Source: Diphasiastrum complanatum (taxonomy: Eukaryota > Streptophyta > Lycopodiopsida > Lycopodiales > Lycopodiaceae). Taken from it: 64,000 nt of DNA. Position numbers and translations under genes: made by a program. Every line of letters begins with the position of its first letter. Within the stretch, counting starts at the first letter, position 1. Location: positions 47,864,617 to 47,928,616 of the forward strand of contig CM055097.1 in the NCBI GenBank assembly GCA_029204225.1, written 5' to 3'. Below the pieces are notes generated by a model that was given only the letters and a program-made list of their open reading frames with translations, did not search any database and was not told the DNA's origin. Positions 10,091 to 20,896 of the stretch are shown here, piece by piece.

Positions 10091-10803
10091 TGTACTTTAT
10101 AATCATAGAGAGTTATTGGTTGCTTAATCAATGAATCTATCAAGTTCTACACATTAGATCTTGATCTAGATTCACTACACTTGGATTTAAGCAAGAGCAA
10201 TGGATCAACACATCATTTTTTAGTGAGAGCGGCTTCACACGTGTGGAGTATTGTCCACTGTACGGCCTGCACCTGAAACAACAAGTACAATGATACTAGA
10301 TAGCAATCCTGCATAAAAATCACAAGACAAATGACTAGAAATCTCACAAAAGTGTAGAGTGCAAAAGTCTCATCAATTTTCTTAGCAAAATGAATCCAAT
10401 AGTTGACCTTCTAGAATATGACTAAAATCCAAAAAGCTAGTCTCCTAGAATATAGGAATATTCCCTACAAAATAGGATCTAAGGAAAATGGTCAACTCTT
10501 ATCTTCTAGTACTCTATACACACGTGTGAACATCCACTTGCCATGTGGGAGCATTTACTCATGCACATGCAAGGAAAAGCTAATTTGTAGGTGACTAGTC
10601 AACTTGACTAAAAACTAGTCATTTCATGTTCACACTAACTAGAATGATACAAAATCAATTTGGGTATATACAAACATGAAAAGTACATCCTTTCACACGT
10701 GGGAACAGGATCCACACGTGTGAAATCATATCATCAACATATTCTAATGTTTGATCAATATTTACATGAACCAATGTCAAGTTAGAAGTGACAATTTTCA
10801 ACA
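10091..10803 (-). repeat. 3' LTR of the nested copia (left copy)
   Basis: A direct copy of 14,998-15,825 apart from an internal gap of about 115 bp near 10,392, where the right copy has GATGATCCTTTTATGG...CCTTAT. It ends GACAATTTTCAACA at 10,803. The terminal 34 bp on the outer side are missing. Confidence 0.85.
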
Positions 10804-10825
10804 CTCCTCCTCACTTCTAACTTGG
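10804..10825 (-). other. Polypurine tract region of the nested copia
   Basis: Read on the minus strand, GTTAGAAGTGAGGAGGAG runs directly into the LTR start TGTTGAAAATTG. This is the position and composition expected of a plus-strand primer. Confidence 0.6.
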
Positions 10826-11551
10826 CAAATCTAGTGTACATCTATCTACAATTCCAAGAGCATATCTTAACTTAAAAAATGGATCTTTGGACAATGGTTT
10901 GGTTAAGATATCAGCTATGCATTCGGATGATGGTACATGATGTAGTTGCACTTCCTTGGATTGTACCTTCTCCCTCACAAAGTGGTGAGCTATCTCAATA
11001 TGCTTTGTTCTAGCATGGAAGATAGGATTTGAAGCAATTTGTTGAGAAGCTTGATTGTCACAAAATATGTAAGGGATCTCCTCGGCCTCTAGCACATGTA
11101 GTTCCATCAAGAGTCTTCTTAGCCATAGGAGCTCTTTGGTTGTACATGCAAGTGGTTTCTTTCCTCTTGGAAGATTTACAAGATTCCAAGTATGATTCTC
11201 TTCTAATGCATCATACTCTACTTGCATTGCATCTCTCCAAACTTTAGATTTACATGCTTCTTCAAAAGATGATGGTTCTTCAATCAATGTAGCTAAAAAA
11301 GAGTAAGAGGTAGAAGATGTACAGCCTTCCTTTTGCTTTCCCTTGTCCACATAGGTAAGCCTTGAGGGCTCGGCCTTGCTCCTTGATGATATTCTTGGCC
11401 CCTTTTGACTCGGATCCAAATCTCCATCCTCGGGTTTGTCATGATCCTCCTCGGGTTTGTCAAGATCCTCCTCGGATTTGTCAAGATCTTCAATGCACAA
11501 TGGGTTAGATCCATTTGACAAGCTCTTAGCAAATTGTGACTCATCAAAAAG
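10817..11551 (-). pseudogene. Copia pol C-terminal part: RT entry, then RNase H, with RT core deleted
   Basis: The frame carries an acidic, D/E/P-rich linker (EEDLDKPEEDHDKPEDGDLD) and then the start of copia reverse transcriptase (SFEEACKSKVWRDAMQVEYD, NHTWNLVNLPRGKKPL). It jumps directly to the end of RNase H (ACTTKELLWLRRLL, IPYIFCDNQASQQIASNPIF, RTKHIEIAHHFVRE, ADILTKPLS). The GCKWVFK region, the YVDD catalytic motif and most of RNase H are missing, and the deletion is in frame. The upstream end was separated from the integrase part by the solo LTR at 11,552-12,206. Confidence 0.85.
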
Positions 11552-12206
11552 TGTGAAAAATATAGATCCTAAGTGGATCTAAACTCCAAGATCATTGGCT
11601 TGAATGCTTGCACTCCAAACTACATAAGCTAGGAATTGGCAACACATTCTATGCTACCTAGAATGCAAAGAACTTGATCAAAAAGCATTTATCACAAATG
11701 GAAACTTCCATAAACATCAAGTGCGGCCCAAAATAGCATTATACAGTCCATAATACATCAGCCTACCACTTTTGGAAAGCACCTAAGATCATACACAATA
11801 GCTTGAAGACAATACACACAACAATGCTCTCAATGGAGGAAGAAACAATGACAATGATCTATTGATCTCAATGAAGCATACAAAAGGTTTCTCCAACCTG
11901 TTCTCCACGACTTCCCTACTATTTATGGATGAGGAAGATGACTCTCTCTCCTCTCTCTAGAAGGTACTTGACCCTAGATACTCCCTATATAGGAAAAATA
12001 GCTAAAAATGGCTTATATGACCAAAATACATCAAAATGGTCTCATTTTGAAGGGTATGAAGTTTGACACTTCATCATACTGAAAAAATACAGTAAATAAA
12101 AACATTGTGGCCTGGTTCACACGTGTGAAACTCCAGAACCAAAACTATTTACAATTTTAGCCAATTTAGGCCTCAAACTAGCTAGGAAATGTTGACAATT
12201 TTCACA
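11552..12206 (-). mobile_element. Solo LTR inserted in the nested copia
   Basis: The 655-bp insert has inverted ends TGTGAAAA...TTTTCACA and is flanked by a 5-bp direct repeat AAAAG (11,547-11,551 and 12,207-12,211). It interrupts pol between KDVLF and DESQF. It contains one CACACGTGTG palindrome (12,118-12,127). Its length and minus-strand start TGTGAAAATTG resemble the 644-bp LTR at 8491-9134 (TGTGAAAAATTG), so it is probably the same or a sister family. No internal coding sequence is present. Confidence 0.8.
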
Positions 12207-14368
12207 AAAAGTACATCCTTGCTTACCTTTACTTTCTTGGATGTAGGATCATATATCCTATATCCCTTGCTATTTTCTCCATAGCCAACAAAGATTCCTT
12301 TGAAGGAGGTAGCATCTTCTTTCCTTCTAGTCTCCAAAGGAATGTGTACATAACAAGTACATCCAGAGATCTTTAAATCTTTTACATTGGGTTTCTTATC
12401 AAACAAGGCTTGATAAGGTGAGATCCCATCTATAGCACTACTAGGAAGTCTATTACACAAATAATTAGCACATGTTATGGCTTCTCCCCAAAATGAGATG
12501 GGAAGTGATGCATCAAGCCTCAAGGACTTTGCACACTCACATAGACTCCTATTTTTCCTCTCGGCCACCCCATTTTGTTGAGGGGTGTAGGAATAAGTGT
12601 ATTGTAACTTAATACCATTGATCTCACAAAAGTCTTTCATTTTATTGGAGGTGTACTCTCCTCCATTATCACATCTTAGTGCTTTGATAGAAGTTCTAAG
12701 TTGTTTCTCTACTAGAGACCTGAACTTAATGAAAGCTTCATAAACAAGACTTTTCTTTGATAGTAACTCAATCCATGTGAATCTAGTACAATCATCTATA
12801 AAAGTTGCATACATCAAGGCACCTCCATTACTTGCATGTGAAAAACTATGTACATCAGAATGTATGAGATCCAAGGGAGAGAGAGATCTTGATGAAGATT
12901 TCTTGTAAGAAGATTTGTGTGACTTTGCAAGGCCACATGCCTCACACATTTTTCCACACTTCTTGAAAGTTCTTGGTAGGCCGAGAGCTAGTTCCTTGCT
13001 TGTCATTGACTCCATAGATTGAAGATTAGGATGGCCTAATCTCTTATGCCAAAGCTCCACTTGAGTTAGCTCCTCCCTAGCCAAGTTCACACTTTCACTT
13101 GCAACATTAGCATCCAACTTGAAAAGTCTACCTTGCTTAATGCCACTAGCTATGCACTTATCATTTTTCAAGATGGAACAAACTCCATTCTTGAAATGTA
13201 CATCTAGTCCATTGTCCATTAATTGTCCTACACTAAGCAAGTTTCTTGAAATGGTAGGAACATACAAAACATTATCTAGATCTATCCTTTTAGATGTGCC
13301 TAAACAAAGAGGTATAGATCCTATGCCATCTATCTTGCATGCTTGATCACTAGCAGTGTATATTGACTTCTTAGAGTCATTACAAGATAGAAGAGTAGAA
13401 AAATAATGCTTGTTAAAGGACATGAGGGAACTAGCCCCACTATTTATCCACCATGTGTCTTGACTTGAAGTTGGTGTAGATGCAACCATTAAGGATGTGT
13501 TGAATCCATCCTCATATTCTTCCTCTTGAGCAATGTTCCCTTGATCTCCTTTGGCTTGTTGATTCTTCTTCAAGTAGCATTCTGAGGCAAAGTGTCCTTT
13601 CTTTCCACAAAAGAAACACTTTAGTTTTGCCTTGTTCTTCACTTTGCCTTTGGAGGTAGATCCTTCATTCTTCATCTCGGCCTCCTTGCCTTGATTTTTC
13701 TTGAATGGATTTTGCTTTTTCTTGCCTTTAGATGTAAAGTTAGCTTTCTCCTCTCCTCCATTAAGTGACATGCTATCCATTCTTGTCTTGAGGTGTAGAA
13801 GCCTACTCTCCTCGGCCACAAGAACATTGTGCAACTTTTCAATGGATGGAAGAGAGTCTTGAATGGCAAATGATTGGAATAAGTTGGTAAACTCATCACT
13901 TAGACCATTCAAAATGATTTGTACTAGTTCTTGATCTTGGATCTTCTCTCCTATTGCACTTAACTCCTTTTTAAGAGATTCGATCCTAAGAACATACTCT
14001 TGTCCACTCTCTCCACTTCCTTTCATGCTTTGGAAAACTTGATTTCTTAGCATGAGGATTCTTGAAGTATTGTTGGATTCATAAATGCTCTTTAATGAAT
14101 CCCAAGCCTCTTTGGATGAGGTACAAGAAGACACCTCTTTCAAGAGGTCATTGCATACATTTAACTTTATGCAATGTAGAGCTAATCTTGCTCTCTTCTT
14201 GTATTTGGCTTGTTCTTGGGGAGTTTGAGGCTCTTCCTCTACTCCTTGAACTATGTCATATAGATCATGGATCACTAGGAGTGATTCCATTCTCACTTTC
14301 CAAATGGAATAATTTGTGGAAGTGAGTCTCTCACTTGATTCCATCAAATATCCACCCATGGATGACAT
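12207..14368 (-). pseudogene. Copia Gag-protease-integrase polyprotein of the nested element
   Basis: An open frame from ATG 14,368 (MSSMGGYLMESSERLTSTNY). It reads about 720 codons before running into the solo LTR. Domains: UBN2-type Gag (about 10-200); zinc knuckle CFFCGKKGHFASEC (251-264); protease region WWINSGAS (306-312), where the catalytic Asp of the usual D-S-G is Asn; GAG-pre-integrase with H441, H446, C475 and C478; integrase core with D505 (HSDVHSF), D567 (RCDNGGEY) and E603 (GVAERKN). Integrase looks intact while protease looks inactivated. Gag processing would therefore fail in cis, adding to the RT deletion. The ATG lies about 590 bp inside the PBS. Confidence 0.9.
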
Positions 14369-14951
14369 TTTAGAATGAATGCTCTTTTAAAAATCACAAA
14401 GATTTTTGAATTTCAAAAGATCTATGAAAAGGCCTAAATCTTTCTAGAATGCCTATAGGCTTGTCTCCATCAAACTAGCACACAAGCTTGAATGATACTC
14501 AAAGATCTTACCAAAAATTTCTAGCTTTCACTCTCACAAAAAAATTGCTTTACACTTTTCTTAGAGATTTCACTTCAACTAAGGATCTGAACAAATCAGC
14601 CTCTTAAGATCTGATCTTAGACTCTAAAAAGAAATGCTTCAATGATCCAAAACACTATTTGGTCATAGGCATTAGTTAGAATGAATCTAGATCAATACTA
14701 TGCTTCAAAAAGCACCAAAAACGAACTAGTATTGTGATTTTGGGACCAACAAACACAAAGTAGCTTTAATTGAAGGTTGCTGTACGGTTTCACATGTGTG
14801 AGAAGTACATACACAGCTTCCAAGTCATTTTTATCCAAATGATTACAAGCTATCACTCTAGAAGAACTCGCCCTCACTAGTATTGGCCAAAAAACAAATT
14901 TTGCCAATCATCTTTACAAGATTTATGATTCAATGATCACTCTCTTACTTA

Positions 14952-14963
14952 GTTCTGATACCA
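14952..14963 (-). other. Primer-binding site of the nested copia
   Basis: The minus strand reads TGGTATCAGAAC, matching the initiator tRNA-Met 3' end except at the penultimate base. It sits beside the right-hand (5') LTR. Confidence 0.75.
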
Positions 14964-15825
14964 TGATAAATTTTACAGTTTTTAGGACAATAATGATTGT
15001 ACTTTACAATCATAGAGAGTTATTGGTTGCTTAATCAATGAATCTATCAAGTTCTACACATTAGATCTTGATCTAGATTCACTACACTTGGATTTAAGCA
15101 AGAGCAATGGATCAACACATCATTTTTTAGTGAGAGCGGCTTCACACGTGTGGAGTACTGTCCACTGTACGGCCTGAACCTGAAACAACAAGTACAATGA
15201 TACTAGATAGCAATCATTTATAAAAATCACAAGACAAATGACTAGAAATCTCACAAAAGTGTAGAGTGCAAAAGTCTCATCAATTTTCTTAGCAAAATGA
15301 TGATCCTTTTATGGATCAAGTACATCCATGAGTCTGGTACAGTCCAGCAGGCCTTCACACGTGTGAAGAGTGCCACATCACTCAGATCTATCCATTTTAT
15401 CCATCCTTGATCCTTATCCAATAGTTGACCTTCTAGAATATGACTAAAATCCAAAAAGCTAGTCTCCTAGAATATAGGAATATTCCCTACAAAATAGGAT
15501 CTAAGGAAAATGGTCAACTCTTATCTTCTAGTACTCTATACACACGTGTGAACATCCACTTGCCATGTGGGAGCATTTACTCATGCACATGCAAGGAAAA
15601 GCTAATTTGTAGGTGACTAGTCAACTTGACTAAAAACTAGTCATTTCATGTTCACACTAACTAGAATGATACAAAATCAATTTGGATATATACAAACATG
15701 AAAAGTACATCCTTTCACATGTGGGAACAGGCTCCACACGCGTGAAATCATATCATCAACATATTCTAATGTTTGATCAATATTTACATGAACCAATGTC
15801 AAGTGAGAAGTGACAATTTTCAACA
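14964..15825 (-). repeat. 5' LTR of the nested copia (right copy)
   Basis: In plus orientation it begins TGATAAATTTTACAG next to the PBS and ends GACAATTTTCAACA at 15,825. From 14,998 on it matches 10,091-10,803. It contains three CACACGTGTG palindromes (near 15,144, 15,357 and 15,540). Confidence 0.8.
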
Positions 15826-17071
15826 CTCTATTGGAGAGAAGATTCAAGATGTTGAGTCTGTCTTGCCTACAACTGAAAAACTTCATAGTGTGCTTGTAGC
15901 TGACGAGTGTAGGATGCTCCACACAAAGGCTAGGATTAACTCCTTGTCATTGCAGGATGGAGATGAGAAAGCAAATTTCTCATTCAAAGACAAGAAGAAG
16001 ACCAATGGAGCCAAGAAGAATCATCAAAAGGAGTCCAAGTAAGAGGATGCATCATCAAGCTCAAAGGGCAAGAAGAAGATAGATGAAACCAACAAGTGCT
16101 TATTTTGTGGAAAGAAGGGGCACTTTGCATCAGAATGCTTCAAGAAGAAGAAGGCACAAGAAGACAAATAAAGAAACATTGCACATCAAGAGGAGGAGGA
16201 GGATGAAGAAGAATCAACCGTAATGGCATCCAACTCAACACCATCATCCACATCCAAACACAAGTGAAGCTTGGTGGATTGATAGTGGGGCTACCCACAT
16301 GACTTTCCAAAAGGACTACTTTTCCACTCTACTCTCTTATGATGTTAAAAGGTTTATTTTTTATAGCTAGTGATCAAGAGTGTAGGATAAGTGGTGTAGG
16401 CAATATTCCATTGAACTTGGGATCATCCCAAAGCATGAATCTTGAAAATGTCCTTTATGTACACAATACCAACCATCACTAAGAACTTGTTGAGTGTTGG
16501 TCAATTAATGGATAATGGATTTGATGTACAATTTAAGCATGGAGTTTTTTCCATCTTTAAGAATGATGATTGCATAGCTAAAGGGTCTAAACAAGATAAA
16601 TTGTTTAAATTAGATGCTAATGTGGCAATGGAGAGTGTTAACATGGCAAAGGAGGACATCACCAAGGTGGAGCTATGGCAAAAGGTTGAGCTATCCCAAC
16701 TTCAAAGCTATGGGATCCATGTGTGCAAAGGAGTGGCCTCCCCAAGAGTTTGTCAAGATGTCGCAAGCATTGTGAGTCTTGTAGCCTCTCAAAGGCTCAC
16801 AAGCTTCCATTTTTAAAATCTACTAAAAGATTAAACACTCATCTTGAGATCATACATTCGGATGTGCATAGCTTCTCTCAAGAATCTATGGTGGTGCAAA
16901 GTCCTATGTATCTTTTATTGATGATCATTCAAGATATGCTTGGATTTACCTCTCGTCTTACAAAATTTTGATGTTTGATTCATTTGTAAAGTTCAAAACC
17001 CTAGCTGAAAATCAACTTAATACCAAGATTAAGGTATTAAGATGTGATAATGGAGGAGAGTACATCTCCAA
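15826..17071 (+). pseudogene. Older copia element continued: gag end, protease, start of integrase
   Basis: It resumes the plus-strand copia after the nested insertion with SIGEKIQDVESVLPTTEKLH and VLVADECRMLH, then a zinc knuckle CLFCGKKGHFASEC (about 16,098-16,140), protease WWIDSGATHMTF with the Asp intact (about 16,272), pre-integrase TITKNLLSVGQLMDNGFDVQ, HCESCSLSKAHKL, and integrase IIHSDVHSFSQES and VLRCDNGGEYISN. Stops and frameshifts occur throughout, for example TAA at 16,040 and TGA at 16,265. Similarity stops abruptly after GGEYISN near 17,071, so the C-terminal integrase, RT, RNase H and 3' LTR are lost. It shares many motifs with the element nested in it, so the two are sister families. 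Confidence 0.85.
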
Positions 17072-18141
17072 TTGTTGGCTATTAGGGTTCTTTCCTAGCT
17101 CTATTATGGTAGTCTCCCATCTAATAGAGTTGAGATTGATCCTAAAGGTCGTTGTGTAGGGTGAGTAAGGGTAGGTTCCACTCAGATCATAGTTCTATGG
17201 TTGGTAATTAACCTTCTTCTAAGGTGGTCTCCCTACTAGAAGAGTGTTTATTTTAATCCTAGGGCCACTATGGTTGTTCCCAACTAATGGTCTCCTAGGC
17301 TGCCTTCACTACTACAAGTTAGTTAGCAATAAGCTTAACATTTATCTCATAAAAACATTCACCATAAAATAAGAATGAACCAATGGAAAAAGTCGAGTGG
17401 GGCTCGAGCACCTACCACAAGGTATTCATTTCACCATTAGGAACACAAGATAGTATAAAAGAGTGATCTATTATAGCCTTAGCTTATACAAGTGTTATGG
17501 AAGGCCCACCTCCACTCCTATATATGCCAAGAGTGGTAGGCCTATGTTCTAATGTGCTTATGGGACAAACTTAAGCTTATTGCTAACTAACTTGTAAAGT
17601 GCCTTCTCTAATCAAAATGATGTGCACTTAACTTAGCTTACAATGAACTTAAGATTTAAATCTTATATTTAGACTTTCTAAGTTGAACTACTACAAATGG
17701 TTGTTTGTAATAGTTAAACTTCAATAGTAAAAGGTCTAAACATAAGGTTTTTTGAAGCCTTTATTTTCTCTACCAATTAAATTTACTTGTGGGCTTAGAA
17801 AACACATTCCACAATAAATTCTTAAAGTTTGAAGGACCTTGGGCTAACATTATCCCCCTCTTTATTGTATTGGTGGTCTCCTTGTTGAGTGTAACGAATT
17901 TGAAAAATATGAGGCTTCAAAGCCTCATCATGATCACATAGATCATATAGATCAAGATTATACCATGAGCAATATTCAAGATTAAGCACATTAGCTTTAT
18001 TAGTCCAAACTCTATGAACTCTATCCAAAATGGATCTAATCTTGAAACCATACTCAAACTTGATCTCATTGAGACTAAATACATGGAAAAACTCTTTTTT
18101 TCAAACTATGAGTACTAAACTCATTCTTGCTCTTATTTAAT
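17072..18141. other. Non-coding junction region
   Basis: Unrelated sequence begins immediately after the truncated integrase. Apart from the inverted repeat at 17,314-17,595 I see no coding sequence or known element. Short related strings (GGTAGTCTCC, GGTGGTCTCCC, ACTAATGGTCTCC) recur at 17,105-17,300. Confidence 0.5.
17314..17595. repeat. 24-bp perfect inverted repeat around a 234-bp loop
   Basis: The 24 bases at 17,314-17,337, starting ACAAGTTAGTTAGCAATAAG, are the exact reverse complement of 17,572-17,595. No coding sequence lies between. It may be a small MITE with internal termini or a palindrome left by rearrangement. I see no flanking target duplication. Confidence 0.75.
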
Positions 18142-19302
18142 TTAAGAGCATAAATGATGATACAATATCTTGCTTTCTAGATGTTTTGGAAACATAATCA
18201 AGTCACCAATGACAAGAATTAATTCCAAACTAAAGACTTCATTCAAAACTAGAAGAGTCTTACTTAATCTTTGAGATAAGCAAATCTCAACTAAGCAAGA
18301 TACAACATCAACCAAAGAAAGAATCATAGGTGAGTACAATAGAATGAATACCACCTTCCGATTATCCTTTCTTTTCCATGAAATAAGAACAACAAGGACT
18401 CGACCTTGTAACATGAAGATCTCCTTATATATGCATGTTGAGGATACTCCAACCTCAACCCCATCATAAGTTGACCATTCATAACAGAAATAACTTGTGA
18501 TGCAAAATGAGATACTATGCTCTCGGCCTCTTCCAAGACAAAATAGATCTTCATAATCAATAACTTCTCCATGCTCAAACACCTTTGAGAAAGAGAGTGT
18601 AAAGGCTTTGTAGCCTTCCTTGGTGGATAAGCATCCGACCATGATCCATAGACTTGGATCTCCATCCTCCCTTTCTTCCAAGAAACCACATGCAAAGCAA
18701 TAACCTTCAAGAACACTAAGGTACACAACCTTAGGCTTATAGTTGAACAAGACTCCATATAGTGCACTCCTTTTAATAGCTCCATAACTCCAAAAAGCTT
18801 TGCATAATGGAAAATACACATGCACCATGAAACTTGAAGAGACAAGACATAGCCATTGGTTACTTGTGAAACCATCAATAAGTGTAGAAAAGAAAGAGGC
18901 AACTTCCTTGCTTATAGATGAAGAAAGATCAACATCTGAGTGTTCCAACTCCAAAGGATGTTTTGTCTTGGTAAAAGACATTAAATATGGTTCCTCATGT
19001 GATTTTGCCATAGAAAAAGCCACTCTTGGCTTGATCTCCTTGACCATTGAAGACATAGATCTGAAATTGGAAACATGCAACCTCATATGCCATACTTCCT
19101 CCTTGGAAACACACGTCATCAATGCAAAATCACAAGTACTTGCATTTTCTTGTAAATCTAACTTGAAAATGCTACCATATCTTGATCCACATGCTAGGAT
19201 CTCATCACCTTTCTTTATGAAACAATTATTGACATTGAATTTCACTTCAAAACCATCATCGTAGGCTGTCGAATTTCCGTTGTTCAATTTTTCTTCGTCC
19301 AT
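18142..19302 (-). CDS. Rearranged copia-derived open frame (386 codons), catalytic core missing
   Basis: An uninterrupted frame from ATG 19,302. Residues about 15-150 resemble copia pre-integrase and integrase entry: DGFEVKFNVNNCFIKKGDEI (compare NGLDVHFKNGVCSILKNDKC in the nearby copia), RYGSIFKLDLQ, EEVWHMRLH, PLELEHSDVDLSSS. The frame then jumps to the region after the integrase core: ALYGVLFNYKPKVVYLSVLE, GYCFACGFLEEREDGDPS, GYKAFTLSFSKVFEHGEVID (compare SPYQALFDKKPNVKDLKISG). The DNGGEY and E-containing motifs are absent. The last about 130 residues are hydrophobic, with no match I recognise. The zinc-finger His/Cys set is incomplete. It is probably a decayed internal-deletion copy. The long stop-free frame is notable, but expression is unproven. 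Confidence 0.45.
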   Translation of the reverse strand: MDEEKLNNGNSTAYDDGFEVKFNVNNCFIKKGDEILACGSRYGSIFKLDLQENASTCDFALMTCVSKEEVWHMRLHVSNFRSMSSMVKEIKPRVAFSMAKSHEEPYLMSFTKTKHPLELEHSDVDLSSSISKEVASFFSTLIDGFTSNQWLCLVSSSFMVHVYFPLCKAFWSYGAIKRSALYGVLFNYKPKVVYLSVLEGYCFACGFLEEREDGDPSLWIMVGCLSTKEGYKAFTLSFSKVFEHGEVIDYEDLFCLGRGREHSISFCITSYFCYEWSTYDGVEVGVSSTCIYKEIFMLQGRVLVVLISWKRKDNRKVVFILLYSPMILSLVDVVSCLVEICLSQRLSKTLLVLNEVFSLELILVIGDLIMFPKHLESKILYHHLCS

Positions 19303-19348
19303 CTTCGAGCTTTATGGCTTTTCAGTTAGAATTAAAGTTAGAATCACT

Positions 19349-19598
19349 GTGTTACTGTACTGTGGGTCCTATCAGTGGATAAGGATCAGTTGGCCTCGCC
19401 ACGAGGCAAGTCGATGGGACATGCGTCCCGCCAACGGCAACCTGGGTCATGCATGGGTTGCCTGAGTGAACAACTATATGTACAGTGTAATTTGATTTTG
19501 AAAAATATAGTTGCTATGTGAGCTTGTTGAGGAGAGTGATTTTCTATCTGTGTTACTGTGTAGCATGATCTGTGTTCCTGTGCAAAGCAAATTCTAAG
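19349..19598 (+). repeat. Probable 5' LTR (or its 3' part) of another copia element
   Basis: The sequence upstream of the PBS at 19,600 has LTR character, with TGTGTTACTG near its start (19,349) repeated near its end (about 19,550). The outer boundary is not certain, because no partner LTR is present in the window. Confidence 0.4.
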
Positions 19599-19599
19599 T

Positions 19600-19612
19600 T
19601 GGTATCAGAGCC
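19600..19612 (+). other. Primer-binding site, initiator tRNA-Met type
   Basis: TGGTATCAGAGCC is the canonical copia/gypsy PBS. It is followed by about 1.3 kb of leader before gag. Confidence 0.8.
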
Positions 19613-20896
19613 GTACAGGGAGTGTACATAGTACAATGTCGTCGTTGAAGAGAGCTTTGGGAGAACTGTCTTTTGAGAGTTCGGGATTTTACGGCGGGTT
19701 GAAGACGGAAAGAGAAGCACTGGTGCATAGTTTCTAATTTATACAGGCTTGCTAAGCTCAGCAGAGGGATAATTAGCCTGTGCATAGCTTCAGACAGGGA
19801 AAAATTTGGTGAAAAATTGACAATTATGAAGCCAGCTGAAAATTGAAACCGGACTTGGGGTTACGGTTTTTATACATAACTGGTGATTTCTTCTCTGTTT
19901 GTGCACCATTTTGGATGTCGTAAGGACAGGAAGGAAGCTAATCACACTGTCAATCAGCCATGGAGAGATTCTGAGGTTTATGTCAGAGATTTGTCTCTAG
20001 ACAGTTAACCTAGCAGATTTGCAGTAAAAAAGGTGAAAAAGCCACTTTGTCAAGTTAAGCTAAAATCACCGTTTCTCCACGGAATTTCCTGACTGAACAC
20101 TCTACACTCATGGATTCGATAGGGCAACCCTGCTCCAGGGCTCAGATTGTGCTCAAAACGATCCACAGGAGAGCTTAATCTGATAGTTTTCAGAGAAGGG
20201 AGGCGCGGCCGCAAGCAGGGAGGTCACGAGCTGTTCGCGCGCCCAACGCGATGAACAACTCAGTGTACCGAAGACCATAGCGTCTACAGGAGTTTGGTTC
20301 GATGCCCAGATGTACTTTGAACCTTTAGATGAGGTGTCAAATGAATCAACGGTCCAGAATCTGTGATGGGAGAGAAATCTGAACCACAAGATTTGGTTCA
20401 GCCATTGGATGAGCTTTGAACAGGGCCCTGAAGAATTGAAGTGCATTCTGGCCTTCAACTTCATTAATAATTTTCATACTGAAAGTTGAGTTGGGTCCCT
20501 TCACAAGTGAAGAGTGAAGTTTCTTCAAAGTGAAGAAACAGTTCAAAAGCTAGAAAAGTCCCTATTTTTGGGTCCTTTGCCCGTTTTGACCCAAACGAAA
20601 GGTTATAACCTCCAAACGAAGGGCTCCCGGACTGTACCTGCAAGTACGGTACAACAAATGAGAAAGTTTTCGGAGTACACCAAAAGTAGTTTCACCATTC
20701 CACTGGGCACGTTGTTGGGAGTTGACGACTGAGTGCATTTCGGAAGGCGACGCCGATTTGGCTTTCAAATTGGTGGAAAAGCGGCGAGTGGCCTGGTAAG
20801 AAAAAAAGTGCAGGTCATTATTTTCAACTTTTGACATCACTGTTGGCCTCGACATACTGTTCTTAGTCTAAGGCAGAAGTTTTAAGCAGTTTTGCG

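Larger units (their letters stand above)
10091..15825 (-). mobile_element. Nested minus-strand Ty1/copia element (RT-deleted)
   Basis: A copia element inserted in reverse orientation into the gag of the older plus-strand copia. It has an LTR at each end (left 10,091-10,803; right about 14,964-15,825), a PBS beside the right LTR, a purine-rich stretch beside the left LTR, and gag-PR-IN-RNaseH coding on the minus strand. The left LTR lacks its terminal 34 bp, and about 100 bp of host-element gag is missing at the same junction, so one deletion removed the left end and its target duplication. A 655-bp solo LTR (11,552-12,206) splits its pol. Reverse transcriptase is deleted, so it could only move with enzymes supplied by another copy. 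Confidence 0.85.

Noticed and set aside
10086-15830. Target duplication CCTCA/CTCTA for the nested copia
   Set aside because: The bases do not match, and the left end is deleted together with host sequence, so no target duplication can be claimed.
18324-18902. 192-codon minus frame and 154-codon plus frame (18,800-19,264) overlapping the copia-derived frame
   Set aside because: They are alternative-frame shadows of 18,142-19,302, which alone carries copia motifs.
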